A DNA stretch of 64,000 nt, from positions 19,250-83,249 of the forward strand of contig JAATGJ010000027.1 in the NCBI GenBank assembly GCA_015654695.1, given 5' to 3'. The stretch's first letter is position 1. Every line of letters begins with the position of its first letter. Both the position numbers and the translations under genes were made by a program. Below are positions 46,431-54,762 of this stretch, in pieces. The notes under the pieces were generated by a model. That model had not been told where the DNA came from and made no database searches. It was given only the letters and a program-made list of their open reading frames with translations. The DNA comes from Chitinophagales bacterium. GTDB taxonomy: Bacteria > Bacteroidota > Bacteroidia > Chitinophagales > Chitinophagaceae.

Positions 46431-47555
46431 CTACGATTCACTCCCATTAAGTTGTTGGGGGTTGAACGTTTCACCTGTTGCCGGTCCGGGCAATTCACTC
46501 AAATGCACACCCGGTTTATTTACATCACTTATATTATGAATGTCCATCATCAGCCTGGGCTGGCGACCTCCCATTACTTCCGCAATTGTTTCCTGCGGTT
46601 TTACTGTTTCCACATAATGATTAGCTGAAATAACGGAATGCCTGTTCACTTTCATGGGTCCTTCGATCACCCAGTCATTTAAATGCTTTTTATCAAAGCG
46701 GCATGTATTACATATCCAGCCCGGCTTTCCATCATAACTCTGTACTTCTCCCCACTGATCTTTTCTCGCTGTTACCCGCAATACTTCATCGCCACGGTTC
46801 CAGAGAGTTACTTTACCACAGCACTTGTCACAATCACGATGCGCATCCACCGGTTTGGTAAACCATACACGATTCTTAAACCGGAATGTTTTATCTGTTA
46901 ATGCGCCAACAGGGCAAACATCAATCATATTTCCGCTGAAATCATTATCAATCGCTTTGGAAATGTAAGTAGATATTTCTGCATGGTCGCCCCTGTCCAA
47001 TATACCATGTACCCTGTTGTTGGTTAACTGATCCGCTACATACGTACAACGATAACAAAGAATGCAGCGTGTCATGTGCAATTGTATATAGGGGCCGATA
47101 TCTTCTTTCTCAAATGTTCTTCTGCTGAATTCATAACGGGTTCCTTCTTTCCCATGTTCATACCCAAGATCCTGCAGGTGGCATTCACCAGCCTGGTCGC
47201 AGATAGGACAATCCAACGGATGATTCAATAAAAGAAACTCCACTACTCCTGCTCTTGCATCCTTTACTCTTTCACTGGTAATGTTTTTTACTATCATACC
47301 ATCCATTACATTGGTACGGCAACTGGCTACCAGTTTCGGCATAGGTCGGGGATCAGCAGCAGAACCTGCAGCAACTTCTACCAGGCAGGTACGGCATTTA
47401 CCACCGCTGCCCTGTAATTTGCTATAGTAGCACATCGCAGGGGGCGTCACATCACCACCGATCTGGCGGGCGGCATTCAATACAGTAGTACCCGGCGCCA
47501 CCTCAATAGTGATGTTGTCAATAGTTACTTTAAATAATTTAGGTACTTCAGCCAT
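46431..47555 (-). CDS. nuoG: NADH-quinone oxidoreductase subunit G, short form
   Basis: 374-residue subunit carrying several clusters: a [2Fe-2S] ferredoxin domain (CYYSKLQGSGGKCRTC), the N5 motif (NHPLDCPICDQAGECHLQDLG), the N4-type motif (CILCYRCT ... DVCPVGAL) and a fourth Cys set (CDKCC ... WICNTCRFDK), N7-like. It stops where the large molybdopterin-like domain of E. coli NuoG (about 900 residues) would begin. Short NuoG proteins are usual in Bacteroidota, so this is probably complete and not a truncation. Confidence 0.95.
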   Translation of the reverse strand: MAEVPKLFKVTIDNITIEVAPGTTVLNAARQIGGDVTPPAMCYYSKLQGSGGKCRTCLVEVAAGSAADPRPMPKLVASCRTNVMDGMIVKNITSERVKDARAGVVEFLLLNHPLDCPICDQAGECHLQDLGYEHGKEGTRYEFSRRTFEKEDIGPYIQLHMTRCILCYRCTYVADQLTNNRVHGILDRGDHAEISTYISKAIDNDFSGNMIDVCPVGALTDKTFRFKNRVWFTKPVDAHRDCDKCCGKVTLWNRGDEVLRVTARKDQWGEVQSYDGKPGWICNTCRFDKKHLNDWVIEGPMKVNRHSVISANHYVETVKPQETIAEVMGGRQPRLMMDIHNISDVNKPGVHLSELPGPATGETFNPQQLNGSES

Positions 47556-47604
47556 TTTATAAATTCAAAAGTCAAAATTTAAAACCAATAAAATCACTCA
47601 TACT

Positions 47605-47994
47605 TCACTTATCAGAATTGATAACTATCCTGGCAATTATCCTTGAAAGCTCATCAGCTTCCTGTAATAATTCAGTTATTTTTAATTTGTTAACTTCCAT
47701 AGTATCTCTAATAAGACATAGCCAATATTTGGTTTCATTCGCCGATTTCAACGCAATGATCAAAAACTTTCTCCAATCTTTTTTTGAACTTCCTGCTTTG
47801 CCTTCTACTACATTCGCACCAACCGAGGTAGCGCTTCTGACCAACTGATCGAATAAAGAGCCATACACTTTGTCATATTTACAATCCTTCACAAATAAGA
47901 TAATCTCCTTAGAAAAATAGTAACACCTATGCCTGATAGAATAAGGCTTTTCTTCTTCATTTAATTCAAAAGTCTCAATCTCAGTTGATTTCAT
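47605..47994 (-). CDS. Four-helix-bundle protein (S23/23S rRNA intervening-sequence protein family)
   Basis: 129 residues, all helical. The pattern YYFSKEIILFVKD, GSLFDQLVRSATSVGANVVEGKAGSSKKDWRKFLIIALKSANETKYWL and LLQEADELSRIIARIV fits the TIGR02436 four-helix-bundle family, first noted in 23S rRNA intervening sequences. Function is not established. It stands between nuoF and nuoG in the same direction, with gaps of 23 and 49 bases, and is thus an extra gene inside the complex I operon. No rRNA sequence surrounds it here. Confidence 0.85.
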   Translation of the reverse strand: MKSTEIETFELNEEEKPYSIRHRCYYFSKEIILFVKDCKYDKVYGSLFDQLVRSATSVGANVVEGKAGSSKKDWRKFLIIALKSANETKYWLCLIRDTMEVNKLKITELLQEADELSRIIARIVINSDK

Positions 47995-48017
47995 TTTTGA
48001 CTTTTTACTTTTTAATT

Positions 48018-49379
48018 CTAACTGGCTACAACAGTCAATATATCCGCATAATGCATCAACCCATAATTTCTTCTCACCGCATCATCGGGGTTAGTGATAT
48101 GCCATTCGAACTCATCCCTGAAATGCCGGATGGCTGCGGCTACCGGCCATGCCGCCGCATCTCCCAATGGACATATCGTATTCCCTTCAATTTTTCGCTG
48201 AATATCCCACAAAAGATCAATATCACTCATCTTTCCTTTTCCTTTCTCGATATTCAGCAATATTTTTTCCATCCAGCCTGTTCCTTCCCGGCAGGGCGAA
48301 CATTGTCCACAACTTTCATGACGATAGAATCTCGCCAATGTATAGGTATGACGAACGACACATTGTGTTTCATCCAACACTATAAATCCACCCGAGCCCA
48401 TCATAGAACCGGTAGCGAAACCACCATCAGCTAAACTTTCGTAAGTCATCATTCTCTTTTCTCCCTTAGCTGTCTTCAATAAAAGATTTGCGGGTAAAAT
48501 GGGAACGGATGATCCGCCGGGGATACATGCCTTCAATCTTTTACCATTGGCGATACCACCACAATATTCATCGCTGTAAATAAATTCTTCTACCGAAATG
48601 GTCATATCAATTTCATAGACGCCCTGCTTTTTAATATTGCCACAGGCAGAAATCAGTTTGGTTCCGGTTGATTTGCCGGTACCGATCTTCGCATACTCCT
48701 CACCACCTTCGTTAATGATAGGAACAACCGCTGCTATGGTCTCTACATTATTTACGACAGTAGGACAATCCCATAACCCTTTTATCGCCGGGAAAGGAGG
48801 TTTTATTCTCGGATTACCTCTTTTTCCTTCCAGGCTTTCAAGTAGCGCTGTTTCTTCTCCGCATATATATGCTCCGGCACCCCGTTGTACATATATTTCA
48901 CAATCAAACCCGCTGCCTAAAATATTTTTACCCAGCCATCCATTATTCTTTGCTTCAGCAATGGCCTGTTCCAGTATATCAACGATCCAGGCATATTCGC
49001 CACGGATATAGATATAGGAGCGTTTGCTTCCCAATGCAAAAGACGAAACAATCATTCCTTCAATCAATAAATGCGGAATGAACTCCATCAAATACCTGTC
49101 TTTAAAAGTTCCCGGTTCTGATTCATCAGCATTTACCACCAAATAACGCGGCACCCCTTCAGGTTTGGCCAAAAAACTCCATTTCATGCCCGTAGGAAAT
49201 CCAGCGCCACCTCGACCTCTTAGTCCGCTTTTCTTCACTTCATCTGTCACTACATCAGGAGCCATTGTTTTTAAAGCTTTTTCCACGCTGCGATAACCAC
49301 CCTCACGGCGATATACATCATAGAACCTGATGTTTTCAATGTGTGCTTTGTCTAATAATAATTTCCGACCCATAAACAT
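48018..49379 (-). CDS. nuoF: NADH-quinone oxidoreductase subunit F
   Basis: 453-residue NADH-oxidising subunit with FMN and cluster N3. GRGGAGFPTGMKWSF and the NADH/FMN region YLVVNADESEPGTFKDRYLM are clear, followed by YIYIRGEYAW and GAGAYICGEETALLESLEGKRG. The [4Fe-4S] ligands are ESCGQCSPCREGTGWM and NTICPLGDAAAWP. Start may be MGRKLLL, two codons later. Flanked by accessory genes on both sides. Confidence 0.98.
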   Translation of the reverse strand: MFMGRKLLLDKAHIENIRFYDVYRREGGYRSVEKALKTMAPDVVTDEVKKSGLRGRGGAGFPTGMKWSFLAKPEGVPRYLVVNADESEPGTFKDRYLMEFIPHLLIEGMIVSSFALGSKRSYIYIRGEYAWIVDILEQAIAEAKNNGWLGKNILGSGFDCEIYVQRGAGAYICGEETALLESLEGKRGNPRIKPPFPAIKGLWDCPTVVNNVETIAAVVPIINEGGEEYAKIGTGKSTGTKLISACGNIKKQGVYEIDMTISVEEFIYSDEYCGGIANGKRLKACIPGGSSVPILPANLLLKTAKGEKRMMTYESLADGGFATGSMMGSGGFIVLDETQCVVRHTYTLARFYRHESCGQCSPCREGTGWMEKILLNIEKGKGKMSDIDLLWDIQRKIEGNTICPLGDAAAWPVAAAIRHFRDEFEWHITNPDDAVRRNYGLMHYADILTVVAS

Positions 49380-49399
49380 ATCGTCTAAAAAAAGAGTTA

Positions 49400-49657
49400 C
49401 TATTTTAATGGTTCAATTTTTTTAAATGTGCCAGATACCTCTTCACTTAATGATTTCCAGTTTTCCATCAATTCTTCTTTGTGAATACTAGCCCATTCAG
49501 CCACAAGTCCGAGCGCCTTTGGCGGTAAATATCCTTCAATAATTCCCAAATCTCTTATTGAAATCTGAGCGCTATATTCGGAATGAAAATGCGGCGGTAC
49601 ATGGTCGCCGAAATACATTTTAATGAGAATCCCATAAAAGCTGCTTATTACCGGCAT
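49400..49657 (-). CDS. DUF4160 family protein
   Basis: 85 residues from MPVISSFYGI at 49657, a start typical of DUF4160; an upstream start at 49678 would add seven. Conserved core: GILIKMYFGDHVPPHFHSEYS with the H-x-P-P-H-F-H motif, then a short beta-helix region. DUF4160 genes commonly sit directly beside DUF2442 genes, a layout like toxin-antitoxin pairs, although the activity is not proven. It overlaps the DUF2442 gene by 38 bases and lies between nuoE and nuoF. Confidence 0.85.
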   Translation of the reverse strand: MPVISSFYGILIKMYFGDHVPPHFHSEYSAQISIRDLGIIEGYLPPKALGLVAEWASIHKEELMENWKSLSEEVSGTFKKIEPLK

Positions 49658-49916
49658 ATTCTTCAAAAGTTTTTCCAATCAGCTTCAGATAAAATGCATC
49701 TGGATCCATATCAATTTCATTGTTCCACTCCAATTTTTTATCAGCAGTAATTGAAAAGACCCTGAAATTTTTTTCATCATTCCAATATGCAAAAACACCT
49801 TTCCCTTTCCATACGCTTAAATCCACTTCACCTTTTACTCCATCTTCAAATTCAAGTAAAAGCTTATATCCTAAAACTGGTTGAGCTGTTTTTAAATATG
49901 GTATTATCTTATTCAT
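49620..49916 (-). CDS. DUF2442 family protein
   Basis: 98 residues with the DUF2442 pattern: GYKLLLEFEDGVKGEVDLSVWKGKGVFAYWND, FRVFSITADKKLEWNNEIDMDPDAFYLKL. These small proteins are often paired with DUF4160, as here, where the following gene starts inside this one. Probably cotranslated. A role as the antidote or binding partner of the DUF4160 protein is plausible but unproven. Confidence 0.85.
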   Translation of the reverse strand: MNKIIPYLKTAQPVLGYKLLLEFEDGVKGEVDLSVWKGKGVFAYWNDEKNFRVFSITADKKLEWNNEIDMDPDAFYLKLIGKTFEEYAGNKQLLWDSH

Positions 49917-49922
49917 AAAAAA

Positions 49923-50348
49923 TTATACCTGTTTATTCACCGCCTGCCTTGCAAACAACAACCATCTCTTTCCTTTCTTTACCCATACTTCCAGCACCTT
50001 TAAATGAAATATGCCTGTATTCCCATTCATTGTCGCTTTAATATCCGCTACAAACCTTGCATTCGCCACCGAACCATTCATTGTTATGTTCAGACTGTCT
50101 TCTTTGTAACTATTATAAACAAGATACCCCGTTTCAATATCTTTAATCACATCCTCCTTTGTTTCTACCCAGCCATTGCTATGCCCGTAGCTCAGCGCCT
50201 TATCTGTCTGCTGGTTGATCGAAACAGTATTTTTATTTACCAGCGCCTGGTGAAATTCCTTTATCGTTGTTATGAGCTTTTCTTTTTCCGCCTGGGAATA
50301 GCAAAAAGCCGTAACAAGCAACAACGATACTGTAACACAGAATTTCAT
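49923..50348 (-). CDS. Exported NTF2-like (DUF4440) protein
   Basis: 141 residues with a signal peptide (1-18, ending AFCYSQ). The mature part has the NTF2/SnoaL cone fold pattern: LITTIKEFHQALVNKNTVSINQQTDKALSYGHSNGWVETKEDVIKDI and the ending VLEVWVKKGKRWLLFARQAV. This matches DUF4440-type proteins of Bacteroidota. No catalytic residues can be assigned. Six bases separate it from the DUF2442 gene. Confidence 0.78.
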   Translation of the reverse strand: MKFCVTVSLLLVTAFCYSQAEKEKLITTIKEFHQALVNKNTVSINQQTDKALSYGHSNGWVETKEDVIKDIETGYLVYNSYKEDSLNITMNGSVANARFVADIKATMNGNTGIFHLKVLEVWVKKGKRWLLFARQAVNKQV

Positions 50349-50356
50349 TAAATTTT

Positions 50357-50932
50357 TTATTTTGAATTATATTCTTTTATCCCTTTCCTTATTTCACTCA
50401 CCTTTTCCCTGCAGAATATTTCTATTAGTTTATCTTCTCCTTTTAGCTGTTTTTCAATTTCTCTCCTTCTTTTGTCTAAATTTGGATGCAACCCTATATA
50501 AACAGATGAATCTTTTCTTACTACAAGATTATCCCAGTCCACTGTGCCGCCAAAATTCGCAGCTCCCGATATACCGTGGTGCACGTAGAGGTTCACTTTA
50601 CCAGTTTCCAGCACTTCAATAAAATCATCAAACACATTGATCACTCCTATTCCCACTTTCACGCTGAATCCGCCGTCTATCCTGATATACTTTATTGTAT
50701 CGTTCAAAACAAATTCAGGACAATTCCCGGGATATATTTTTACTGCTTTCTTATCTCCGGTTGCAAAATACTCTATGCGGGCTCTATTCCCTCTTAAGTA
50801 CCGTATGTAGCCAACCATCGTATCACCCTTGTTACTAATATAATACCCACGCCGGTATGAATTATAATCCAATTGTGCTTTTGCATACAACGCAACCGAA
50901 ACAATAAAAAAGAATAAAAAGATTTTTTTCAT
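50357..50932 (-). CDS. Hypothetical exported protein
   Basis: 191 residues with a signal peptide (about 1-19, ending YAKAQ). The body contains YRRGYYISNKGDTMVGYIRYL, a start seen in several uncharacterised Bacteroidota exported proteins, and a charged C-terminus. No named domain recognised. It directly follows nuoE (8-base gap), so it is transcribed with complex I. Confidence 0.6.
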   Translation of the reverse strand: MKKIFLFFFIVSVALYAKAQLDYNSYRRGYYISNKGDTMVGYIRYLRGNRARIEYFATGDKKAVKIYPGNCPEFVLNDTIKYIRIDGGFSVKVGIGVINVFDDFIEVLETGKVNLYVHHGISGAANFGGTVDWDNLVVRKDSSVYIGLHPNLDKRRREIEKQLKGEDKLIEIFCREKVSEIRKGIKEYNSK

Positions 50933-50940
50933 CCATTTAA

Positions 50941-51441
50941 TCAGTTATTGGTTACAGCGCTTCTTCCGCACTCTTCAACGATCTGGTCTATTTTCGCCTT
51001 TGTCAAATGTTCCCGGTATTTTTTTCCCAATTGCATCATCGGCGCATAGCCACAGGCGCCAAGACATTCTACTGTCTTTAAAGTAAACATGCCGTCATTA
51101 GTCGTTTCACCGGGTTTGATACCAAGTTTATCATCAATATATTTTATTATATCATCGCTTCCATTCAACATGCAGGGGCCTGTCTGGCAAACTTCAAACA
51201 GGTATTTACCGACAGGTTTCAGGTTATACATGCTGTAAAACGTCGCTACTTCATATACTTCAATAGGCGTTATGCTGAGTAAAGAAGCCACATAATCCAT
51301 CACCGGTACATCCAGCCAGCCGCCAAACTCCTGCTGCGCCAGGTGCAACACAGGTATCACAGCGCTTTTCTGTTTTCCTTCAGGATAAAAGGAAATGATC
51401 CGCTGTACTTCCTGCAATGATTTCTCTGAAAATTTAATCAT
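50941..51441 (-). CDS. nuoE: NADH-quinone oxidoreductase subunit E
   Basis: 166-residue thioredoxin-like subunit with cluster N1a. The four Cys ligands are visible in FEVCQTGPCMLNG and VECLGACGYAPMM. The N-terminal helical part (AVIPVLHLAQQEFGGWLDVPVMDYVA) is typical. After this gene the operon carries four accessory genes before nuoF. Confidence 0.97.
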   Translation of the reverse strand: MIKFSEKSLQEVQRIISFYPEGKQKSAVIPVLHLAQQEFGGWLDVPVMDYVASLLSITPIEVYEVATFYSMYNLKPVGKYLFEVCQTGPCMLNGSDDIIKYIDDKLGIKPGETTNDGMFTLKTVECLGACGYAPMMQLGKKYREHLTKAKIDQIVEECGRSAVTNN

Positions 51442-51523
51442 AACAACTATAAGTAAAAATTAAAAAGTGAAAAACGACCCAGCACTTACTGGTTTTGATT
51501 TTTTACTTTTAAGTTTATTTCCT

Positions 51524-52747
51524 CTATCCATCCATCTCACCTGCTATCAAATTCAAACTGCTCATTACGATGATCGCATCACTCAGCATCGCTCCTTTCG
51601 TCAGTTCCTCATACGCCTGGTAATAAATAAAACAGGGCCTGCGGAAATGCAAACGGTATGGCGTTCTTCCTCCATCACTGATAAGATAAAATCCTAATTC
51701 CCCATTACCTCCTTCTACTGACTGGTATACTTCTCCGGCCGGCATATTGATCTCGCCCATGATGATCTTAAAATGCCAGATCAATGCTTCCATTTTCGTA
51801 TAAACATCTTTCTTTTCGGGTAAATAATATTCAGGCACATCGGCATGATAGACATCCGCTTCAGCGCCTTTAAAGTCCTGTACTTTTTTATAGGCCTGTT
51901 CTATAATGCTTAACGATTGCCACATCTCTTCATCTCTTACAAGAAAACGGTCATAACAATCACCGGTGGTACCAACAGGTACTGTAAAATCAAAATCTTC
52001 ATAACTGCTGTAAGGAGAATGTACACGGATATCATAATCCACACCGGCTGCACGCAGGTTAGGCCCGGTGAATCCATAGTTCAATGCCCGTTCCGCACTG
52101 ATAGGGCCGGTTCCGATAGTACGATCCATAAAGATCCGGTTGCGCTTAAAAAGACCATTAAATTCTTTCAGCACTTTAGGATATTCGGTCAGAAATTTTT
52201 CCAGCTTTTGAAAAGCGATGTCATTGAAGTTTCTTTCAAAACCACCGATGCGGCCAATATTCGTCGTGAGCCTTGATCCGCACACTTCTTCATATATCTC
52301 GTAGATCAGTTCGCGGTATTGCATTACATACAGGAAGCCCGTATAGGCGCCGGCATCCACACCTACAATAGAATTACAGATCAAGTGATCGGATATTCTT
52401 GCCAGCTCCATAATAATCACACGGAGATAATCAACGCGTTTCGGTGTCTTTACACCTAACAATTTTTCACAGGTCAGGTGCCAACCCATATTATTGATAG
52501 GGGAAGAACAATAATTCAACCGGTCAGTAAGCGGGGTGATCTGGTATAAGGGGCGGCGTTCAGCTATTTTTTCAAAAGCACGGTGAATGTAACCTACCGT
52601 TTGTTCAGCGGAAACAATACGTTCGCCATCGAGCTCAAGTATATTCTGAAATACACCATGCGTAGCCGGGTGTGTAGGACCCAGGTTCAGCGTTGTGGTC
52701 GTCTTCTCAATACTTCCTTCCGGTAATTTTATATGTTGCTCAGACAT
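51524..52747 (-). CDS. nuoD: NADH-quinone oxidoreductase subunit D
   Basis: 407-residue 49-kDa-type subunit lining the quinone site. LNLGPTHPATHGVFQNILELDGE with the two His at the quinone site, GYIHRAFEKIAE, GRIGGFERNFND and the C-terminal MSSLNLIAGEMDG ending match. It is separate from NuoC, as usual in this phylum. Confidence 0.98.
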   Translation of the reverse strand: MSEQHIKLPEGSIEKTTTTLNLGPTHPATHGVFQNILELDGERIVSAEQTVGYIHRAFEKIAERRPLYQITPLTDRLNYCSSPINNMGWHLTCEKLLGVKTPKRVDYLRVIIMELARISDHLICNSIVGVDAGAYTGFLYVMQYRELIYEIYEEVCGSRLTTNIGRIGGFERNFNDIAFQKLEKFLTEYPKVLKEFNGLFKRNRIFMDRTIGTGPISAERALNYGFTGPNLRAAGVDYDIRVHSPYSSYEDFDFTVPVGTTGDCYDRFLVRDEEMWQSLSIIEQAYKKVQDFKGAEADVYHADVPEYYLPEKKDVYTKMEALIWHFKIIMGEINMPAGEVYQSVEGGNGELGFYLISDGGRTPYRLHFRRPCFIYYQAYEELTKGAMLSDAIIVMSSLNLIAGEMDG

Positions 52748-52812
52748 TGCTGTCTTTTGATTTTTAATTTTTATTGGCTCAACTGCATTGCTACTATCAC
52801 CGTCTGCAAAAC

Positions 52813-53403
52813 TTACACGATTTCCTCCCCTACATTTTTCTTATCTGCCTCGATCAAAGTTCCATGATCTGTTTTTTCAGTACCATAGCCAGTGGTACCT
52901 CCCCTGCCAAACATTTCATCATCTTTATCTACTCTTGTCTGGTCTTCCAGTGGAAATTCTTTGCGCATGGGGAAATAATCCATTTCATCCACGTTCAATA
53001 TCCTCTTCAAATTAGGATGACCAAGAAAGTTGACCCCATAAAAATCATAGGTTTCTCTTTCCATCCAGTTAGCCGCAGAAAATAAACCGGTAGCGGTATA
53101 AACGCCCGGCTGGTTAATGTCAGTAAATATTTTGAAACGAATACGAACATTATCTTCCAGGTTATGCAGGTGATAAACAACCGCCAGTTCTTTTCCTTCC
53201 TGATCAGGATAATGCACAGCGCAGATATCTGTAAGAAAACGGAATTTTAGTTGACTGTCGTCATATAAAAAATTCAGCACTTTAAGATTAAGATCTTTGG
53301 GCGCTGAAAACGTAAGCATATCATAAGGTTCCGTAAAGTCAGTCACCTGCTCCCCGAATTTCTCTGTTAGTTTTTGCCTGATGATATCGTTGGTCAATCC
53401 CAT
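52813..53403 (-). CDS. nuoC: NADH-quinone oxidoreductase subunit C
   Basis: 196-residue 30-kDa-type subunit. FLTDICAVHYPDQEGKELAVVYHL, RIRFKIFTDINQPGVYTATGLFSAANWMERETYDFYGVNFLGHPNLKRIL contain the family signature ERE.YD..G..F.GHP. The C-terminal tail with acidic residues is variable. Precedes nuoD. Confidence 0.97.
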   Translation of the reverse strand: MGLTNDIIRQKLTEKFGEQVTDFTEPYDMLTFSAPKDLNLKVLNFLYDDSQLKFRFLTDICAVHYPDQEGKELAVVYHLHNLEDNVRIRFKIFTDINQPGVYTATGLFSAANWMERETYDFYGVNFLGHPNLKRILNVDEMDYFPMRKEFPLEDQTRVDKDDEMFGRGGTTGYGTEKTDHGTLIEADKKNVGEEIV

Positions 53404-53428
53404 TTCAAAAAAAATTCCAGATTAAAAG

Positions 53429-53477
53429 TCCCAAATTCCAAAAAACATCTTCCGCAATGGAATTTGTTCAATTGGGA
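53429..53477. repeat. Inverted repeat between nuoB and nuoC
   Basis: CAAATTCCA (53432-53440) pairs perfectly with TGGAATTTG (53458-53466), and outer TCCCAA pairs with TTGGGA (53472-53477) after a small bulge. AATTCC-rich intergenic palindromes of this kind are common in this phylum. No T-tract follows. Confidence 0.55.
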
Positions 53478-53483
53478 TTTGCA

Positions 53484-54068
53484 CTATTGTATCCCGTAAG
53501 TATCCAGCAACGCCTTATACTGCTGGCCATTTCTTCTTCTGAGGCTTTCCTTACCTATCAGGTCCTGAATGCGCAGGACTCCATCAATAATGGCTTCAGG
53601 TCTTGGCGGACATCCCGGTACATATACATCTACCGGCACTACCTGGTCAATACCCTGCAACACGCTGTATGTATCAAAAATACCTCCGCTGCTGGCGCAA
53701 GCCCCAACAGCTATTACCCATCTCGGTTCTGCCATTTGCAGGTAAACTTGTTTCACCACCGGTCCCATTTTTTTAGCGATGGTTCCCATTACCATCAGCA
53801 GGTCGCATTGACGTGGGGAAAATCCCACTCTTTCTGCTCCAAATCTTCCCAGGTCATAGTGCGATCCCATCGTAGCCATGAACTCAATGCCGCAACAGGA
53901 AGTGGCGAATGGCAACGGCCAGATTGAATTCTTCCTGGCCAGGCCGATCACTTTACCAAAGGAGGTAGCAAAAAACCCTTCTCCCTGCTGACCTTCCGGC
54001 ATATCTGCCATACTGATGTCCCTTTCGAGAGGCTTCAGATTTACGTTGTATGATACAGGACGAGCCAT
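53484..54068 (-). CDS. nuoB: NADH-quinone oxidoreductase subunit B
   Basis: 194-residue subunit holding cluster N2, the last electron carrier before quinone. WPLPFATSCCGIEFMATMGS has the rare paired Cys; the other two ligands lie in VGACASSGGIFDTYS and VPGCPPRPEAIIDG. A G-rich hairpin element lies directly upstream of its start. Confidence 0.98.
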   Translation of the reverse strand: MARPVSYNVNLKPLERDISMADMPEGQQGEGFFATSFGKVIGLARKNSIWPLPFATSCCGIEFMATMGSHYDLGRFGAERVGFSPRQCDLLMVMGTIAKKMGPVVKQVYLQMAEPRWVIAVGACASSGGIFDTYSVLQGIDQVVPVDVYVPGCPPRPEAIIDGVLRIQDLIGKESLRRRNGQQYKALLDTYGIQ

Positions 54069-54070
54069 AA

Positions 54071-54100
54071 TACCCCCACCCCCTAAAGGGAAATTTTAAT
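54071..54100 (-). repeat. G-rich start-codon element, copy at nuoB
   Basis: On the minus strand ATTAAAATTTCCCTTTAGGG then GGTGGGGGTATT runs into the nuoB ATG (54068). One arm has lost a C compared with the copies at nuoI and nuoJ. Confidence 0.7.
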
Positions 54101-54205
54101 CACTTCGAAAAGTGAGATTTATTTATTGAATTAATGATCAACGACAGAACTAATCGCTTTCCTCTTTTTATTAAAACAACTATTTATAAGAACTGTTTAA
54201 CCCAA

Positions 54206-54222
54206 GTCCCCCTTTAGGGGAC
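54206..54222. repeat. Related CCCC/GGGG hairpin after nuoA
   Basis: GTCCCC-CTTTA-GGGGAC is a perfect six-pair hairpin 8 bases beyond the nuoA stop. It shares the CCCCTTTAGGGG core with the elements at nuoB, nuoI and nuoJ but has no start codon next to it. Confidence 0.6.
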
Positions 54223-54229
54223 AGGAATT

Positions 54230-54625
54230 TTAATCTTCCCACTTCAAGGCGCCTTTTTTTAGAATATATATAAAGCCACAAAGGAAAAAACCTACAAACA
54301 TCAACACGGCCAGGAAACCATTCCAGCCAAGCTCTTTAAAAATCACTGCATAAGGATAAAAAAAGATCACTTCTACATCAAACAGCACAAACAATATGGC
54401 AGTAAGGAAATATTTAATGGCCATTGGCTGGCGGGCATCTCCATGCGATTCAATACCGCTGGCAAAGCTCTGCAATTTATCAGCCGTTTTTCTTTTTGGC
54501 CCCAGTATATGTGTCAGAAAAATCAACAGAGCAATAAGCCCCACGACAAAAAGTACCTGGATAGCTACTGGCAGGTAAGAGCCGGAATCAGACACGGAAA
54601 GATTGCCCTGGAGTAAATAGATCAT
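54230..54625 (-). CDS. nuoA: NADH-quinone oxidoreductase subunit A
   Basis: 131-residue membrane subunit with three helices. HILGPKRKTADKLQSFASGIESHGDARQPMAIKYFLTAILFVLFDVEVIFFYPYAV includes the conserved loop Cys-equivalent region (SGIE here) and the D-V-E motif. First gene of the nuo operon; a TATTTTTG box lies 19 bases upstream. Confidence 0.97.
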   Translation of the reverse strand: MIYLLQGNLSVSDSGSYLPVAIQVLFVVGLIALLIFLTHILGPKRKTADKLQSFASGIESHGDARQPMAIKYFLTAILFVLFDVEVIFFYPYAVIFKELGWNGFLAVLMFVGFFLCGFIYILKKGALKWED

Positions 54626-54643
54626 AGTTTTTCAACCTATGGG

Positions 54644-54651
54644 CAAAAATA
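54644..54651 (-). promoter_or_regulatory. -7 promoter box for the nuo operon
   Basis: On the minus strand TATTTTTG fits the Bacteroidota TAnnTTTG consensus exactly. It ends 18 bases before the nuoA ATG, which would give a very short leader. No TTTG stands at the ideal -33 distance. Confidence 0.5.
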
Positions 54652-54711
54652 AGACAGCCACATCAAATTACCTTATAATTTCTACCGGGTAAGCGTTCAT
54701 TGACCTCCAAT

Positions 54712-54747
54712 AAAAAACCCACCCGGTTAAGCCGCGATGGGTTTTTA
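54712..54747 (-). terminator. Intrinsic terminator after the TPR gene
   Basis: On the minus strand AAAACCCA...TGGGTTTTTT forms an outer stem, with CGCGG/CCGGG-type pairing within, followed by a T-tract. It lies 16 bases after the stop of the TPR gene and before nuoA, so the nuo operon is a separate unit. Confidence 0.8.
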
Positions 54748-54762
54748 TATTGAAAATTATTA

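Noticed and set aside
46431..47555. NuoG as a truncated pseudogene
   Set aside because: All cluster motifs are intact, and short NuoG forms are normal in this phylum.
47605..47994. The four-helix-bundle gene as sign of a 23S rRNA intervening sequence
   Set aside because: Flanking sequence is nuoF and nuoG, not rRNA; the family also occurs widely as free genes.
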